Shown in pieces: positions 1-8,891 of a DNA stretch of 64,000 nt. Within the stretch, counting starts at the first letter, position 1. Each line of letters opens with the position of its first letter. The stretch spans positions 248,001 through 312,000 of the forward strand of contig NZ_NWMW01000002.1 in NCBI RefSeq assembly GCF_002351485.1. Reading direction: 5' to 3'. The DNA is from Sphingomonas spermidinifaciens (GTDB lineage Bacteria > Pseudomonadota > Alphaproteobacteria > Sphingomonadales > Sphingomonadaceae). The notes beneath the pieces were generated by a model. It saw only the letters and a list, made by a program, of their open reading frames with translations, was not told the origin of the DNA and did not search any database. Made by a program: the position numbers and the translations under genes.

Positions 1-1
1 C

Positions 2-973
2 GCCTTCTACGTCGGGGCAACCGGCCAGAATGCCGAGGAATTGCGCGCGCTGGAGCGGATGCCCGGCACCGCGGGGGTCAAGATCTTCATGGGCTCCTCG
101 ACCGGCAACCTGCTGGTGGCGGAGGACGAGGCGCTGTCGCGCGTCCTCGCCTCCGGCACCCGCCGCGTCGCGATTCATGCCGAGGACGAGGCGCGGATGA
201 ACGAGCGCGCTGCCGAATACCGGATCAACGGTGACCCGTCCTCACACCCCGTCTGGCGCGACGACGAGAGCGCGATGCTGGCGACGCGCCGCATCCTGCG
301 GCTGGCGCGGGAAGCCAAGCGGCGCATTCACGTCCTGCACATCTCGACCCCGGCCGAGCTCGAACTGCTCGCGCAGCACAAGGACATCGCCACGTGCGAG
401 GTGACGCCGCAACACCTGACGCTGGCGGGCGAGGAAGCTTATGCCAAGATCGGCACCTACGCACAGATGAACCCGCCGATCCGCTCGGGCGCGCATCGCG
501 ACGGGCTGTGGCACTGGATGGGGCAGGGGGTGCCCGACGTGATCGGCTCCGACCACGCGCCGCACACGATTCCGGAGAAGGAGCGCGCCTATCCCGCCAG
601 CCCCAGCGGGATGCCCGGCGTGCAGACGCTGCTGCCCTTGATGCTGAACCATGTCGCCGAGGGGCGGCTGACGCTCCAGCGGCTGATCGACCTGACCAGC
701 GCGGGGCCGCAGCGTATCTTCGGCTTGGTGAGGAAGGGGCGGATCGCGATCGGCTACGACGCTGATTTCACCGTCGTCGACCTGAAGCGCCGTTGGACGG
801 TGAGCGCCGACTGGCTGGCGTCGCGCTGCGGCTGGTCGCCGTTCGAGGGCTGGGACCTGACCGGCAAGCCGATCGGCACGATCATCCGCGGCCGGACGGC
901 GATGTGGGAGGATGCGCTGGTGGGGACGGCGCAGGGCGAGCCGCTGAAATTCGAAGGGACGGAGTTTATTTAA
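2..973 (+). CDS. Dihydroorotase-type amidohydrolase, 5' end cut by the window edge
   Basis: C-terminal part (about 324 codons) of a cyclic amidohydrolase of the dihydroorotase/allantoinase superfamily. The reading frame is open from the first bases, so the gene starts outside the window. The fragment shows the KIFMGSSTG segment, in which the Lys is the usual metal-bridging residue, then a metal-site His in VLHIST, and then IGSDHAPH carrying the catalytic Asp. The C-terminal region has the AGPQRIFGL and GYDADFTVVD blocks typical of class I dihydroorotases. The expected role is conversion of carbamoyl-aspartate to dihydroorotate in pyrimidine synthesis. A hydantoinase or allantoinase cannot be fully excluded from this fragment. 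Its stop codon overlaps that of the convergent NTF2-like gene. Confidence 0.85.
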   Translation, partial: AFYVGATGQNAEELRALERMPGTAGVKIFMGSSTGNLLVAEDEALSRVLASGTRRVAIHAEDEARMNERAAEYRINGDPSSHPVWRDDESAMLATRRILRLAREAKRRIHVLHISTPAELELLAQHKDIATCEVTPQHLTLAGEEAYAKIGTYAQMNPPIRSGAHRDGLWHWMGQGVPDVIGSDHAPHTIPEKERAYPASPSGMPGVQTLLPLMLNHVAEGRLTLQRLIDLTSAGPQRIFGLVRKGRIAIGYDADFTVVDLKRRWTVSADWLASRCGWSPFEGWDLTGKPIGTIIRGRTAMWEDALVGTAQGEPLKFEGTEFI

Positions 974-1437
974 GGGGCGGACGCCCCGCCCGTTTCGCGA
1001 ACGGCCTCGAAGGCGGCAAGGTCCAGGAACGCCGTCACCGCGACGATCCGTCCGCCGCGCATCGTGAGGAACCATGCATAGGCGTTGCGATACGTGCCGC
1101 CACGCTTCAGCGGCGCGGTGGCGGTGAAACGGACGATGACCTGATTGCCGGTGGCCGTCACCGATTGCAGCGTCGGAGCAAGCGGCGCGGCGAGCGCGGC
1201 ATTGAAGGGCGCGAGCAGCGCCTCCAGCGCTTGCCGGTCATAGCTGCCCGCCGACGGCCTGCTGCCTTCGATCGTCCAGCGAACATTGGGCGAGAGCAGG
1301 TCGAACACCGTGCCCGTGCCTTGCCGCCATCGCGTAAACGCTTCGCGAACGATCGCGGCGTTCCGCGTTTCGTCGGTCTGGGCGGCAACGGATGCGACGA
1401 TGGCGGTGGGGGCGGGGGCGGGAAGCGCATGGATCAT
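970..1437 (-). CDS. SnoaL/NTF2-like protein, probably exported
   Basis: A 155-residue protein with the NTF2-like (SnoaL/ketosteroid-isomerase-like) cone fold pattern. An N-terminal helix (VREAFTRWRQG) is followed by a strand around NVRWTIEGS, and by later strands RFTATAPLKRGG and NAYAWFLTMRGGRIVAVTAFLD. The first 20 residues are Ala/Pro-rich and end in VAAQ, which resembles a weak signal peptide. The biochemical role cannot be assigned because the family includes isomerases, dehydratases and non-enzymatic binders. The gene is divergent from uvrB and converges on the dihydroorotase gene with overlapping stop codons. Confidence 0.65.
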   Translation of the reverse strand: MIHALPAPAPTAIVASVAAQTDETRNAAIVREAFTRWRQGTGTVFDLLSPNVRWTIEGSRPSAGSYDRQALEALLAPFNAALAAPLAPTLQSVTATGNQVIVRFTATAPLKRGGTYRNAYAWFLTMRGGRIVAVTAFLDLAAFEAVRETGGASAP

Positions 1438-1553
1438 GTCGGCATTCTCGCACGCATCCTATGCGGCGGTTAGCTTGATGCTACGCCAGTTTTGCCCGAT
1501 CGTCCGGCTGTCCAGCCATTGCCCCGTCCCCCTTTCGTTCGCATATTCGCGGC

Positions 1554-3740
1554 ATGGCGATCCAGATCCGCACCAGCCTGGCCGAGCCCGAGACCGGGCA
1601 GAGCTTCGTCCCCCATCGCCCGCAGCGCCCACCCAAGGCGGAAGGGGGCAAGCGGTTCAAGCTCGTCAGCGATTACCAACCCTCGGGCGACCAGCCGACC
1701 GCGATCAAGGAACTGGTCGAGGCGGCCGAAGCCGGGGAGCGGGACCAGGTGCTGCTGGGCGTCACCGGCTCGGGCAAGACCTTCACCATGGCCAAGGTGA
1801 TCGAGGCGGTGCAGCGCCCGGCGCTGATCCTTGCCCCCAACAAGATCCTCGCCGCGCAGCTCTATGGCGAATTCAAGTCGTTCTTTCCCGAGAACGCGGT
1901 CGAGTATTTCGTCAGCTATTACGACTATTACCAGCCAGAGGCCTATGTGCCGCGGTCGGACACGTACATCGAGAAGGAAAGCTCGATCAACGAGGCGATC
2001 GACCGGATGCGCCACTCGGCCACCCGGTCGCTGCTCGAACGCGACGACGTGCTGATCGTCGCGTCGGTCAGCTGCCTCTACGGCATCGGTTCGGTCGAAA
2101 CCTATTCGGCGATGATCTTTGATCTCAAAAAGGGCGAGACGCACGACCAGCGCGAGATCATCAGAAAGCTCGTCGCGCTTCAATACAAGCGCAACGACGC
2201 CGCGTTCCAGCGCGGCGCGTTCCGCGTGCGGGGCGACAGCCTCGAACTCTTCCCCTCGCACTATGAGGACAGCGCCTGGCGGATCAGCTTCTTCGGCGAC
2301 GAGATCGAGGAGATCACCGAGTTCGATCCGCTGACCGGACAGAAGGTCGCCAATCTCAACTCGATCCGCATCTACGCCAACAGCCACTATGTGACGCCCG
2401 GCCCGACGATGAAGCAGGCCACGCACGCGATCCGGCACGAGCTGGAGGAGCGGCTGAAGGAATTGCAGGCGGAAGGGCGGCTGCTCGAGGCGCAGCGGCT
2501 GGAGCAGCGGACCAACTTCGACCTCGAGATGATCGCGGCTACCGGCTCTTGCGCAGGGATCGAGAATTACAGCCGCTTCCTGACCGGCCGGCTACCGGGC
2601 GAGCCGCCGCCGACCTTGTTCGAATATCTCCCCGAGAATGCGCTGCTGTTCGTCGACGAGAGCCACCAGACGATCGGCCAGATCAGCGCGATGGCGCGCG
2701 GCGACCACCGGCGAAAGATCACGCTTGCCGAATACGGCTTTCGCCTGCCGTCGTGCATCGATAACCGGCCGCTGCGCTTCAACGAATGGGACGCGATGCG
2801 GCCGCAGACCGTCTGCGTCTCGGCGACGCCGGGCGGGTGGGAGATGGAGCAGACCGGCGGCGTCTTCGTCGAGCAGGTGATCCGCCCGACCGGCCTGATC
2901 GACCCCCCGGTCGAGATCAAGCCCGTCGAGGAGCAGGTGCAGGATCTGATCGTCGAGGCGCGCAAGACGACCGAGGCCGGATACCGCACGCTCGTCACCA
3001 CGCTCACCAAGCGGATGGCCGAGGACCTGACCGAATATATGCACGAGGCGGGCATCAAGGTCCGCTACATGCACTCCGACGTCGAGACGCTGGAGCGCAT
3101 CGAGCTGATCCGCGACCTGCGCATGGGCGTGTACGACGTGCTGATCGGCATCAACCTGCTGCGCGAGGGGCTCGACATTCCCGAATGCGGGCTGGTCGCG
3201 ATCCTCGATGCCGACAAGGAGGGGTTCCTGCGGTCGGAGACGTCGCTCATCCAGACGATCGGCCGCGCGGCGCGCAACGTCGACGGGCGCGTGATCCTCT
3301 ATGCCGACCGCATCACGGGCTCGATGGAGCGCGCGCTCAACGAAACCGGCCGCCGCCGCGAGAAGCAGCAGGCGTATAACGCCGAGCACGGCATCACCCC
3401 GCAGACGATCAAGCGCAACATCGGCGATATCATCGCGCACGTGTCGCAGAAGGATCAGGTCACGGTCGAGATCGGCGACGATCGCCCGCACATGGTCGGC
3501 CACAATCTGCGCGCGTACATCGAGGAGCTCGAGAAGAAGATGCGCAAGGCCGCTGCCGACCTCGAGTTCGAGGAAGCCGGCCGGCTGCGCGACGAGATCC
3601 GCTCGCTGGAAGCCGAGGAGCTCGGGCTACCCGACCATGAGAAGAAGGCGCCGATCATGGGGCGCTCGAACGAGGGCAAGCCGGGCACGCGCAAGGACCG
3701 GTTCGGGAAGACGCAGCGGCGGTGGACGGGGAAGCGGTGA
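1554..3740 (+). CDS. uvrB: UvrB, excinuclease ABC subunit B
   Basis: A 728-residue UvrB, the helicase-like damage-verification subunit of nucleotide excision repair. It loads UvrA-delivered damage and recruits UvrC. The Walker A motif GVTGSGKT lies at about residues 69-76 and the aromatic beta-hairpin [12 protein letters not shown] near 122-133. The DESHQTIGQ helicase motif and the [15 protein letters not shown] block of motif VI follow. The C-terminal UVR coiled-coil domain that binds UvrC ([27 protein letters not shown]) is intact. Length is slightly above the usual 670 because of an N-terminal extension of about 30 residues and a basic C-terminal tail. It appears monocistronic. Confidence 0.98.
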   Translation: MAIQIRTSLAEPETGQSFVPHRPQRPPKAEGGKRFKLVSDYQPSGDQPTAIKELVEAAEAGERDQVLLGVTGSGKTFTMAKVIEAVQRPALILAPNKILAAQLYGEFKSFFPENAVEYFVSYYDYYQPEAYVPRSDTYIEKESSINEAIDRMRHSATRSLLERDDVLIVASVSCLYGIGSVETYSAMIFDLKKGETHDQREIIRKLVALQYKRNDAAFQRGAFRVRGDSLELFPSHYEDSAWRISFFGDEIEEITEFDPLTGQKVANLNSIRIYANSHYVTPGPTMKQATHAIRHELEERLKELQAEGRLLEAQRLEQRTNFDLEMIAATGSCAGIENYSRFLTGRLPGEPPPTLFEYLPENALLFVDESHQTIGQISAMARGDHRRKITLAEYGFRLPSCIDNRPLRFNEWDAMRPQTVCVSATPGGWEMEQTGGVFVEQVIRPTGLIDPPVEIKPVEEQVQDLIVEARKTTEAGYRTLVTTLTKRMAEDLTEYMHEAGIKVRYMHSDVETLERIELIRDLRMGVYDVLIGINLLREGLDIPECGLVAILDADKEGFLRSETSLIQTIGRAARNVDGRVILYADRITGSMERALNETGRRREKQQAYNAEHGITPQTIKRNIGDIIAHVSQKDQVTVEIGDDRPHMVGHNLRAYIEELEKKMRKAAADLEFEEAGRLRDEIRSLEAEELGLPDHEKKAPIMGRSNEGKPGTRKDRFGKTQRRWTGKR

Positions 3741-3764
3741 TTACCGGCTGAGGTCAAACTTCGG

Positions 3765-4229
3765 CTATTGAGCTGGCACAATCGGCTGCCGCTCGAGCCG
3801 CTGCATGCCAAATTCCATCTCCGGCTGGCGATCTGTCAGATGGCGCATCCACAACGTGTTGGTCGCTCGATGTCGCCAAATCTTGCGGCAGAAGCGCTCT
3901 GGCCGCGACGGCAGTTTTCGGTGAACCGAAGCGGCAAGGAGGCACAGCTGGCTGTTCTCGACGAACCATCGCCCACTGTAGATTACGGTTCCGACCGATG
4001 CGACGGAGCCGCGCCATGTTCCGTCTGGCCGATATGCCTCACCGGCAAGCAGGTCGGCCCAGCCGGGAGGATCATAGCTGACATGCATACCGCTCAGTTC
4101 CTGGCGGATTTGATCACCCGTTAGCTGCACGAAGCGTGGATCTTGAGCGTTGGCGCTGTGGGTGACGAACAAGGCCGCGACCGCGACAGCAACGGCTATC
4201 GAGAACTTTGATGCGGCTTCCAGGCTCAT
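3765..4229 (-). CDS. Small secreted protein of unknown function
   Basis: About 154 residues from the ATG at 4229. A clear Sec signal peptide (hydrophobic stretch FSIAVAVAVAALFV, cleavage near SANA-QD) precedes a soluble domain containing RPDGTWRG, YSGRWFVENSQLCL and RFCRKIWRHR. The G-x-W plus Cys pattern recalls small secreted lipocalin-like domains, but I do not recognise the family. The ATG at 4229 overlaps the stop of the upstream MFS gene as ATGA, which argues for this start over a TTG at 4241 and for translational coupling. Base composition is somewhat less GC-rich than its neighbours. Function unknown. Confidence 0.6.
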   Translation of the reverse strand: MSLEAASKFSIAVAVAVAALFVTHSANAQDPRFVQLTGDQIRQELSGMHVSYDPPGWADLLAGEAYRPDGTWRGSVASVGTVIYSGRWFVENSQLCLLAASVHRKLPSRPERFCRKIWRHRATNTLWMRHLTDRQPEMEFGMQRLERQPIVPAQ

Positions 4230-5518
4230 GCCGCCCACCAATCCCGCCGCAGCGGCTTGATCGCCAGCGCCATCAGCCCCGCTGCGACCAAATAGAACCC
4301 CAAAGCCGCGATTGCCGCCCAGCGCAGGGCATCGTCGCCAAGGCTGGCCTTCATCGAATCAGCCATCGCGCCCATGATCCAGGAGCCGAGCCCCAGCCCG
4401 ACAAGGTTGTTGATGAGCAGGAACGACGCGCTCGCCGTTGCGCGCATCGGCGGCGGGACGAGGCCCTGCACTGCGGTCGTCACCGGCCCCAGCCACAGGA
4501 TGTTGAACCCGTTGGGAATGAGGAACAGGAGCCAGGCCAGTACCGGCGATCCACTGGCCAGCAGCCCGCCGGCGAACAGCGGCACGGTGATGAGCCAGGC
4601 GATCATCGGCAGCTTGGCATAAGCGCCCTTGTCACGCCCGCCGAGCTTGTCGGCGAGCACGCCGCCGAGCAGCACCCCCGCGCTGCCGCCCACCAGCAGC
4701 ACCGACCCCATATAGAGCGCGGCATCGAACAACTCGAACCCGAAGCTTCGGATCAGGACCGAGGGCATCCAGTAGGCGAGGCCATAGCCACACATCGAGC
4801 TGAACCCGGCGGCGAAGCCCATCAACCAGAAGCTGGGCTTGCTCGCGAGGATCGCGAAGACGCGGGCGATGGGTACGCGCTCAGCCGGAGGCGGCACCGG
4901 GTCGCTCATTCCGCGCGCGGGCTCGCGGACGATCAGGCGGAAGATCGGCGCGAGGACCACGCCGGCCACGCCGACGGCGATGAACGCCGTCCGCCAGTCG
5001 ACCGTCGCGGCGATGAAGCCGCCCAGGATCGACCCGCCCGCCAGCCCGATCGGGATGCCGAGCGAATAGATGGCGAGCGCCTTGGCCCGCTGGTTCTGCG
5101 GGAAATAGTCCGAGATCATCGCGTAGGAGGGCGCCACGCCCCCCGCCTCGCCGACGCCGACGCCGATGCGGAAGGCGAACAGCTGCCAGAAACTGGTGGC
5201 GAGGCCGCACAAGGCGGTGAACGCGCTCCACACGCCGAGGGAGATGGTGATAACCCAGCTGCGGCTCGTCCGGTCGGCGATCAGCGCGAGCGGGATGGCG
5301 AGGGTCGAGTAGAGCATCGCAAAGGCGATGCCGCCGAGTGCGCCCAGTTGCGTGTCGGTAAGGCCGAGCTCGGCCTTGATCGGTTGGACGAGGATGCCGA
5401 GGATCTGGCGGTCGAGGAAATTGAAGGTGTAGACGACGAGCAGCATCGCCAGGACGAGCGCGCGATAGCGAGGCGTCACTTCGGTCAACCGGCCACGTGC
5501 ATCCGCGCTGCTTGCCAT
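4226..5518 (-). CDS. MFS transporter (spinster-like)
   Basis: A 430-residue, 12-helix major facilitator superfamily permease. The first helix reads YRALVLAMLLVVYTFNFLDRQIL, with the FLDRQ signature common in the Spns/sugar-phosphate-like branch. The loop 2-3 motif is present as LIADRTSRSW, and SYAMISDYFP marks helix 5. Proteins of this branch are frequent beside TonB receptors in sphingomonads, and a TonB receptor lies just upstream on the same strand. Substrate unknown. The stop overlaps the start of the small secreted protein. Confidence 0.88.
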   Translation of the reverse strand: MASSADARGRLTEVTPRYRALVLAMLLVVYTFNFLDRQILGILVQPIKAELGLTDTQLGALGGIAFAMLYSTLAIPLALIADRTSRSWVITISLGVWSAFTALCGLATSFWQLFAFRIGVGVGEAGGVAPSYAMISDYFPQNQRAKALAIYSLGIPIGLAGGSILGGFIAATVDWRTAFIAVGVAGVVLAPIFRLIVREPARGMSDPVPPPAERVPIARVFAILASKPSFWLMGFAAGFSSMCGYGLAYWMPSVLIRSFGFELFDAALYMGSVLLVGGSAGVLLGGVLADKLGGRDKGAYAKLPMIAWLITVPLFAGGLLASGSPVLAWLLFLIPNGFNILWLGPVTTAVQGLVPPPMRATASASFLLINNLVGLGLGSWIMGAMADSMKASLGDDALRWAAIAALGFYLVAAGLMALAIKPLRRDWWAA

Positions 5519-5585
5519 ACCCGATCCTCGAATGTTTGCCCGAGCTTACGCGATCGGCGCGCGATGCCAAGCGTCTTGAGACAAG

Positions 5586-5615
5586 ATGGGCGGGAAGCTG
5601 AGGCCACCCGCCCAT
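5586..5615 (-). terminator. Hairpin after the TonB receptor gene
   Basis: A perfect 9-bp stem (ATGGGCGGG at 5586-5594, CCCGCCCAT at 5607-5615) with a 12-base loop lies directly beyond the receptor's stop codon and before the MFS gene. There is no long T-tract on the minus strand, so it may attenuate rather than fully terminate. Confidence 0.45.
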
Positions 5616-5623
5616 TCCCCCTT

Positions 5624-8032
5624 TTAGAACTTGAGGCCGAGCGTCACGTAGAACTGGCGCGGATTGCCGTAGAAGGCGGTTGCCACGCCCTCGCGCCCCA
5701 GCGACGGGGTGATGCCGCCCGCGGGCGTGATGATCGGCAGGCCCGTCTGCGGGTTCGACACCGCGAACAGATAGCCCGAGGTGATGTAGCGCTCGTCAGT
5801 CAGATTCTTGCCGTGCAGGCCGATCGAGTAGCGCTGGTCGGGGCCGAAGCGATAGTTGATGCTGGCGTCCCAAAGGGCATAGCCCGGCTGGTCGAGGAAG
5901 GGATTGGGGACCTCGAACTGGGTCGTGTCGCTGCGATAGCTGACCGTGGTCGAGGCGTTGAGCTCGCCCGGCCCCAGCGGCAGGATCGTGCCCAGTGTCC
6001 CCGAGAGCGTCCAATCGGGCGTGTTCTGGATGCGGCGGAAGTTGGCGACCTCGTTCCCCGCCGGGCCGATGAAGCTGTCATACCTGGCGTCGATATAGCC
6101 GAGCGTGCCCGACAGCGTGACCTGGCTGCCCGCACCGGCGAAATCGCGCAGCAGGCGAGCGAACAGCTCGGCCTCGACGCCCTTCAGCGTCGCCGCGGCG
6201 GCGTTGGTGGTGACACCGGCGAACCCTTCGAACACGCCGTCGCCATTGGCATCGACGCCGACCGAGCCGGGCACCTGCACGTCCTTGTAGTCGGCCCAGA
6301 AGCCCGTCACCGCATAGGTAAAGGCGCGGTCGAACAGCGAACCCTTGACGCCCACTTCATAGCTGTCGACCTCTTCGGGATCGAACAGGAAAAAGTCGTA
6401 GATGTCGTCATACTGGATGCCCGGCACCCCGTTGTTGTTGGGCGCGATATTGGCCGAGCCGCGCGGGTCGAAGCCGCCGCCCTTGAAACCCCTGGAATAG
6501 GAGGCGTACGCAAGGAAGTCGTCGCTCGGCGTGATCGTCACCACGGCGCGCGGCGTCCATCGGTCGAACGTCGCCTCCCCGGTAAAATTGGTGATCGGCG
6601 CGCCGAGATTGACGCCGTTGCCGCCGAACTGCGGGTCGGCGCCGCCGAGGCGGTTGGCCTTGAAGATCGTCGATCTGCGGGTGTCGCTGGTATATCGGAT
6701 GCCGCCGGTCAGCGCGAGCCAGTCGGTCACGTCGAAGGTGAAGTCGGCGAAGCCCGACCAGGTGTCGGTTCGCACGTCGCCCGCCGTCTGCTGGCCGAAG
6801 CCCGCCGACACCGGCAGGCCGAGCGCGGGGCCGGTGGTGGCGAGGATCACGTCGAATCGGGTCGAGGCGCGCGCATCGAGATAGTAGAAGCCGACCAGTC
6901 CCTTCAGCCGGTCGCTTTCGTAAGCGAGCTGGAATTCCTGGCTCAGCTGCTCGTTGCGATAGACTGCGGGCACGTCGACATCGGCCGCAGGCAGCGCGTC
7001 GAAGTCGATCGGTGTCAGGCTGCGGTCCTTGCGCCACGCGCTGATGCTGCGGAGGGTGAGGCCGGTCGTGATTTCGGCGCTGATGTTCATCGCCAGACCG
7101 CCCGCCTCGATATCGTTGGCGGGAAAGGCGAGGCCGGCGCGCGTGTCGAACACGTCGTCGAGCACCGGCGCGCCCGACTGGAGGCCGGGCAGCAGCCGGT
7201 GTCCGTTGCGGGCGTTCGACTTGTCGTGGGTATAGTCGCCCGAGATGCGGACGAACAACCGACTGTCGGGCGTCTCGAACTCGATCGTGCCGCGGGCTGC
7301 CCATACGTCCTTGTTGTAGTTCTCGATCCCGAGCGTCCGGTTCTCGCCGAACCCGCCGCGCGACAGGCGCGCGCCCGCGACGCCCACGCGGATGCCGTCG
7401 GTCAGTGGCGCCGAGATGCTGAGCACGCCGTCGGCCTGGTCATAGCTGCCATAGGTGGCGCGCGCATTGACCGAGAAGTCGTCCGGCAGGCGGCGGGTCA
7501 CGTACTTGATCGCGCCGCCGATCGTGTTGCGGCCGTAGAGGGTGCCCTGTGGCCCGCGCAGCACCTCGATCCGCTCGACGTCGTAGATGTCGAGCAGCGC
7601 TGCCTGCGGCCGGTTGAGATACACGTCGTCGAGGTACAGGCCGACGCCGCTTTCAAAGCCGGGCACCGGGTCCTGCTGCCCCACGCCGCGGATGAAGGCG
7701 GTGAGCGTCGAGTTGGTGCCGCGCGACGGCTCGAGCGTCACGTTGGGCGTCGTGTCGCCGATGTCGGACAGGTCGATCGCGCCCTGGGCCTCAAGCGCCT
7801 CGCCCGAATATGCGGTCACGGAGATCGGCACGCGCAGCAGCGATTCGGAGCGGCGCTGCGCGGTGACGACGATATCCTGGTCGCCCAGCGCAGCCGAAGC
7901 GGGGTCGGCCCCGGCGGCTTGCGCCTCGGGTTCGGCGGGCACGTCCTGCGCATGGGCGGGCAGTGCGAGAAGCGCGGCGGGGGCCGCGGTAAGCGTCAGA
8001 AACCGGACGAAGCGCGTGTTCAGGCGAGCCAT
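5624..8032 (-). CDS. TonB-dependent outer-membrane receptor
   Basis: An 802-residue receptor for energised uptake across the outer membrane. An N-terminal signal peptide ends near AHAQD. A TonB box-like DQDIVVTAQRR then leads into the plug domain (PISVTAYSGEALEAQG, LYLDDVYLNRPQ, EVLRGPQGTLYGRNTIGGAI). The 22-strand barrel follows and ends in the aromatic C-terminus YVTLGLKF. It belongs to the large sphingomonad/Caulobacter receptor group for plant or aromatic compounds rather than to a recognisable siderophore receptor. It is divergently transcribed from a TetR regulator with an operator between them, so its expression is probably controlled by that regulator. Ligand unknown. Confidence 0.93.
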   Translation of the reverse strand: MARLNTRFVRFLTLTAAPAALLALPAHAQDVPAEPEAQAAGADPASAALGDQDIVVTAQRRSESLLRVPISVTAYSGEALEAQGAIDLSDIGDTTPNVTLEPSRGTNSTLTAFIRGVGQQDPVPGFESGVGLYLDDVYLNRPQAALLDIYDVERIEVLRGPQGTLYGRNTIGGAIKYVTRRLPDDFSVNARATYGSYDQADGVLSISAPLTDGIRVGVAGARLSRGGFGENRTLGIENYNKDVWAARGTIEFETPDSRLFVRISGDYTHDKSNARNGHRLLPGLQSGAPVLDDVFDTRAGLAFPANDIEAGGLAMNISAEITTGLTLRSISAWRKDRSLTPIDFDALPAADVDVPAVYRNEQLSQEFQLAYESDRLKGLVGFYYLDARASTRFDVILATTGPALGLPVSAGFGQQTAGDVRTDTWSGFADFTFDVTDWLALTGGIRYTSDTRRSTIFKANRLGGADPQFGGNGVNLGAPITNFTGEATFDRWTPRAVVTITPSDDFLAYASYSRGFKGGGFDPRGSANIAPNNNGVPGIQYDDIYDFFLFDPEEVDSYEVGVKGSLFDRAFTYAVTGFWADYKDVQVPGSVGVDANGDGVFEGFAGVTTNAAAATLKGVEAELFARLLRDFAGAGSQVTLSGTLGYIDARYDSFIGPAGNEVANFRRIQNTPDWTLSGTLGTILPLGPGELNASTTVSYRSDTTQFEVPNPFLDQPGYALWDASINYRFGPDQRYSIGLHGKNLTDERYITSGYLFAVSNPQTGLPIITPAGGITPSLGREGVATAFYGNPRQFYVTLGLKF

Positions 8033-8074
8033 TGGGCCTATCCCCTCCCGTGATGCACCCCGCTTTCATGCAGG

Positions 8075-8101
8075 TTGTGCGTGATTGGCTTTCGCTATAC
8101 T
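8075..8101 (+). promoter_or_regulatory. Possible promoter of the TetR gene
   Basis: TTGTGC (8075-8080) and TATACT (8096-8101) are separated by 15 bp, with the operator dyad starting at the last base of the -10. A repressor bound there would block transcription. Prediction from sequence only. Confidence 0.35.
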
Positions 8102-8121
8102 GAAACCTGAACCGGGTTTCA
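8101..8121. promoter_or_regulatory. Inverted-repeat operator between the TonB receptor and TetR genes
   Basis: A perfect 7-bp inverted repeat, TGAAACC-7 bp-GGTTTCA, lies between the divergent receptor (start 8032) and TetR gene (start 8145), as expected for a TetR dimer site. It abuts a -10-like TATACT, which suggests autorepression and control of the receptor. Confidence 0.6.
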
Positions 8122-8144
8122 ACTTGGGAATATGGGGAGCCGAA

Positions 8145-8747
8145 ATGGAGGTCGCCAGCGAAGGCAAGGCGCCGCGGACCGAACGGGGGCGGCGGACGCT
8201 GCGCGCGATCCTCGACGCCGCCGCGGCCGAGTTCGGTGAAAAGGGATTTCACGAGGGGTCGATCAGCGGGATCACGCGGCGCGCGGGCGTCGCGCTCGGC
8301 AGTTTTTATACCTATTTCGATTCGAAGGACGCGGTGTTCCGCGCGCTGGTGCGCGACATGTCGGCGCAGGTGCGCGACCATGTGGCGCCCGCGATCCGCG
8401 CGGCGCCCGACGGCATCGCTGCCGAGCAGGCAGGGCTCAGCCACTTCATCGACTTCGTACGCGCGCACAAGGAGATCTACCGCATCATCGACGAGGCCGA
8501 GTTCGTCGATGCCGAGAGCTTTCGCGCGCATTATGCGACCACCGCCGAACGCATTGAGGCGCGCCTGCGCGCTGCCGCCGCCCGCGGCGAGGTGCGCGCG
8601 GACGTGGGCGCGGCCCATGCCTGGGCGATCATGGGGATGAACGTGTTCCTCGGCCTGCGCTTCGGCGTGTGGGAAGAGGACCGCCCGGCAGAGGCGATCG
8701 CGGCGGAGATGGCCGACTTCCTGCGTCACGGTCTCGCCCCGCGCTGA
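8145..8747 (+). CDS. TetR family transcriptional regulator
   Basis: A 200-residue TetR-type one-component regulator. The N-terminal DNA-binding domain is textbook: RTLRAILDAAAAEFGEKGFH followed by the helix-turn-helix ISGITRRAGVALGSFYTYF and then DSKDAVFRALV. The C-terminal ligand-binding domain has no recognised specificity. The ATG at 8145 is preferred over an upstream in-frame start at 8085 because it has a GGGGAG ribosome site and leaves the operator outside the coding region. It is divergent from the TonB receptor gene, its likely target. Confidence 0.9.
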   Translation: MEVASEGKAPRTERGRRTLRAILDAAAAEFGEKGFHEGSISGITRRAGVALGSFYTYFDSKDAVFRALVRDMSAQVRDHVAPAIRAAPDGIAAEQAGLSHFIDFVRAHKEIYRIIDEAEFVDAESFRAHYATTAERIEARLRAAAARGEVRADVGAAHAWAIMGMNVFLGLRFGVWEEDRPAEAIAAEMADFLRHGLAPR

Positions 8748-8814
8748 ACGAATTGGCGCGCCGGGAGTCGTGCAACCCGAACCAAAGGGTCACGGGCTTA
8801 TTGTCGTCGCGGCG

Positions 8815-8844
8815 TTGCGGTATGACCCTGCCGAACGCTATATC
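8815..8844 (+). promoter_or_regulatory. Possible sigma-70 promoter of phaZ
   Basis: TTGCGG (8815-8820) and TATATC (8839-8844) are separated by 18 bp, about 50 bases before the phaZ start, which itself has a good GAGGAAGG ribosome site. Confidence 0.4.
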
Positions 8845-8891
8845 GACCAACCCTTTCCGCCGCGTGCGGCAGGGGTGAGGAAGGAAACCGA

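Noticed and set aside
4208..8053. Very long plus-strand open frame (1281 codons)
   Set aside because: It is antisense to the MFS and TonB receptor genes, is rich in Arg/Glu/Asp/His as typical of high-GC shadow frames, and has no recognisable domain.
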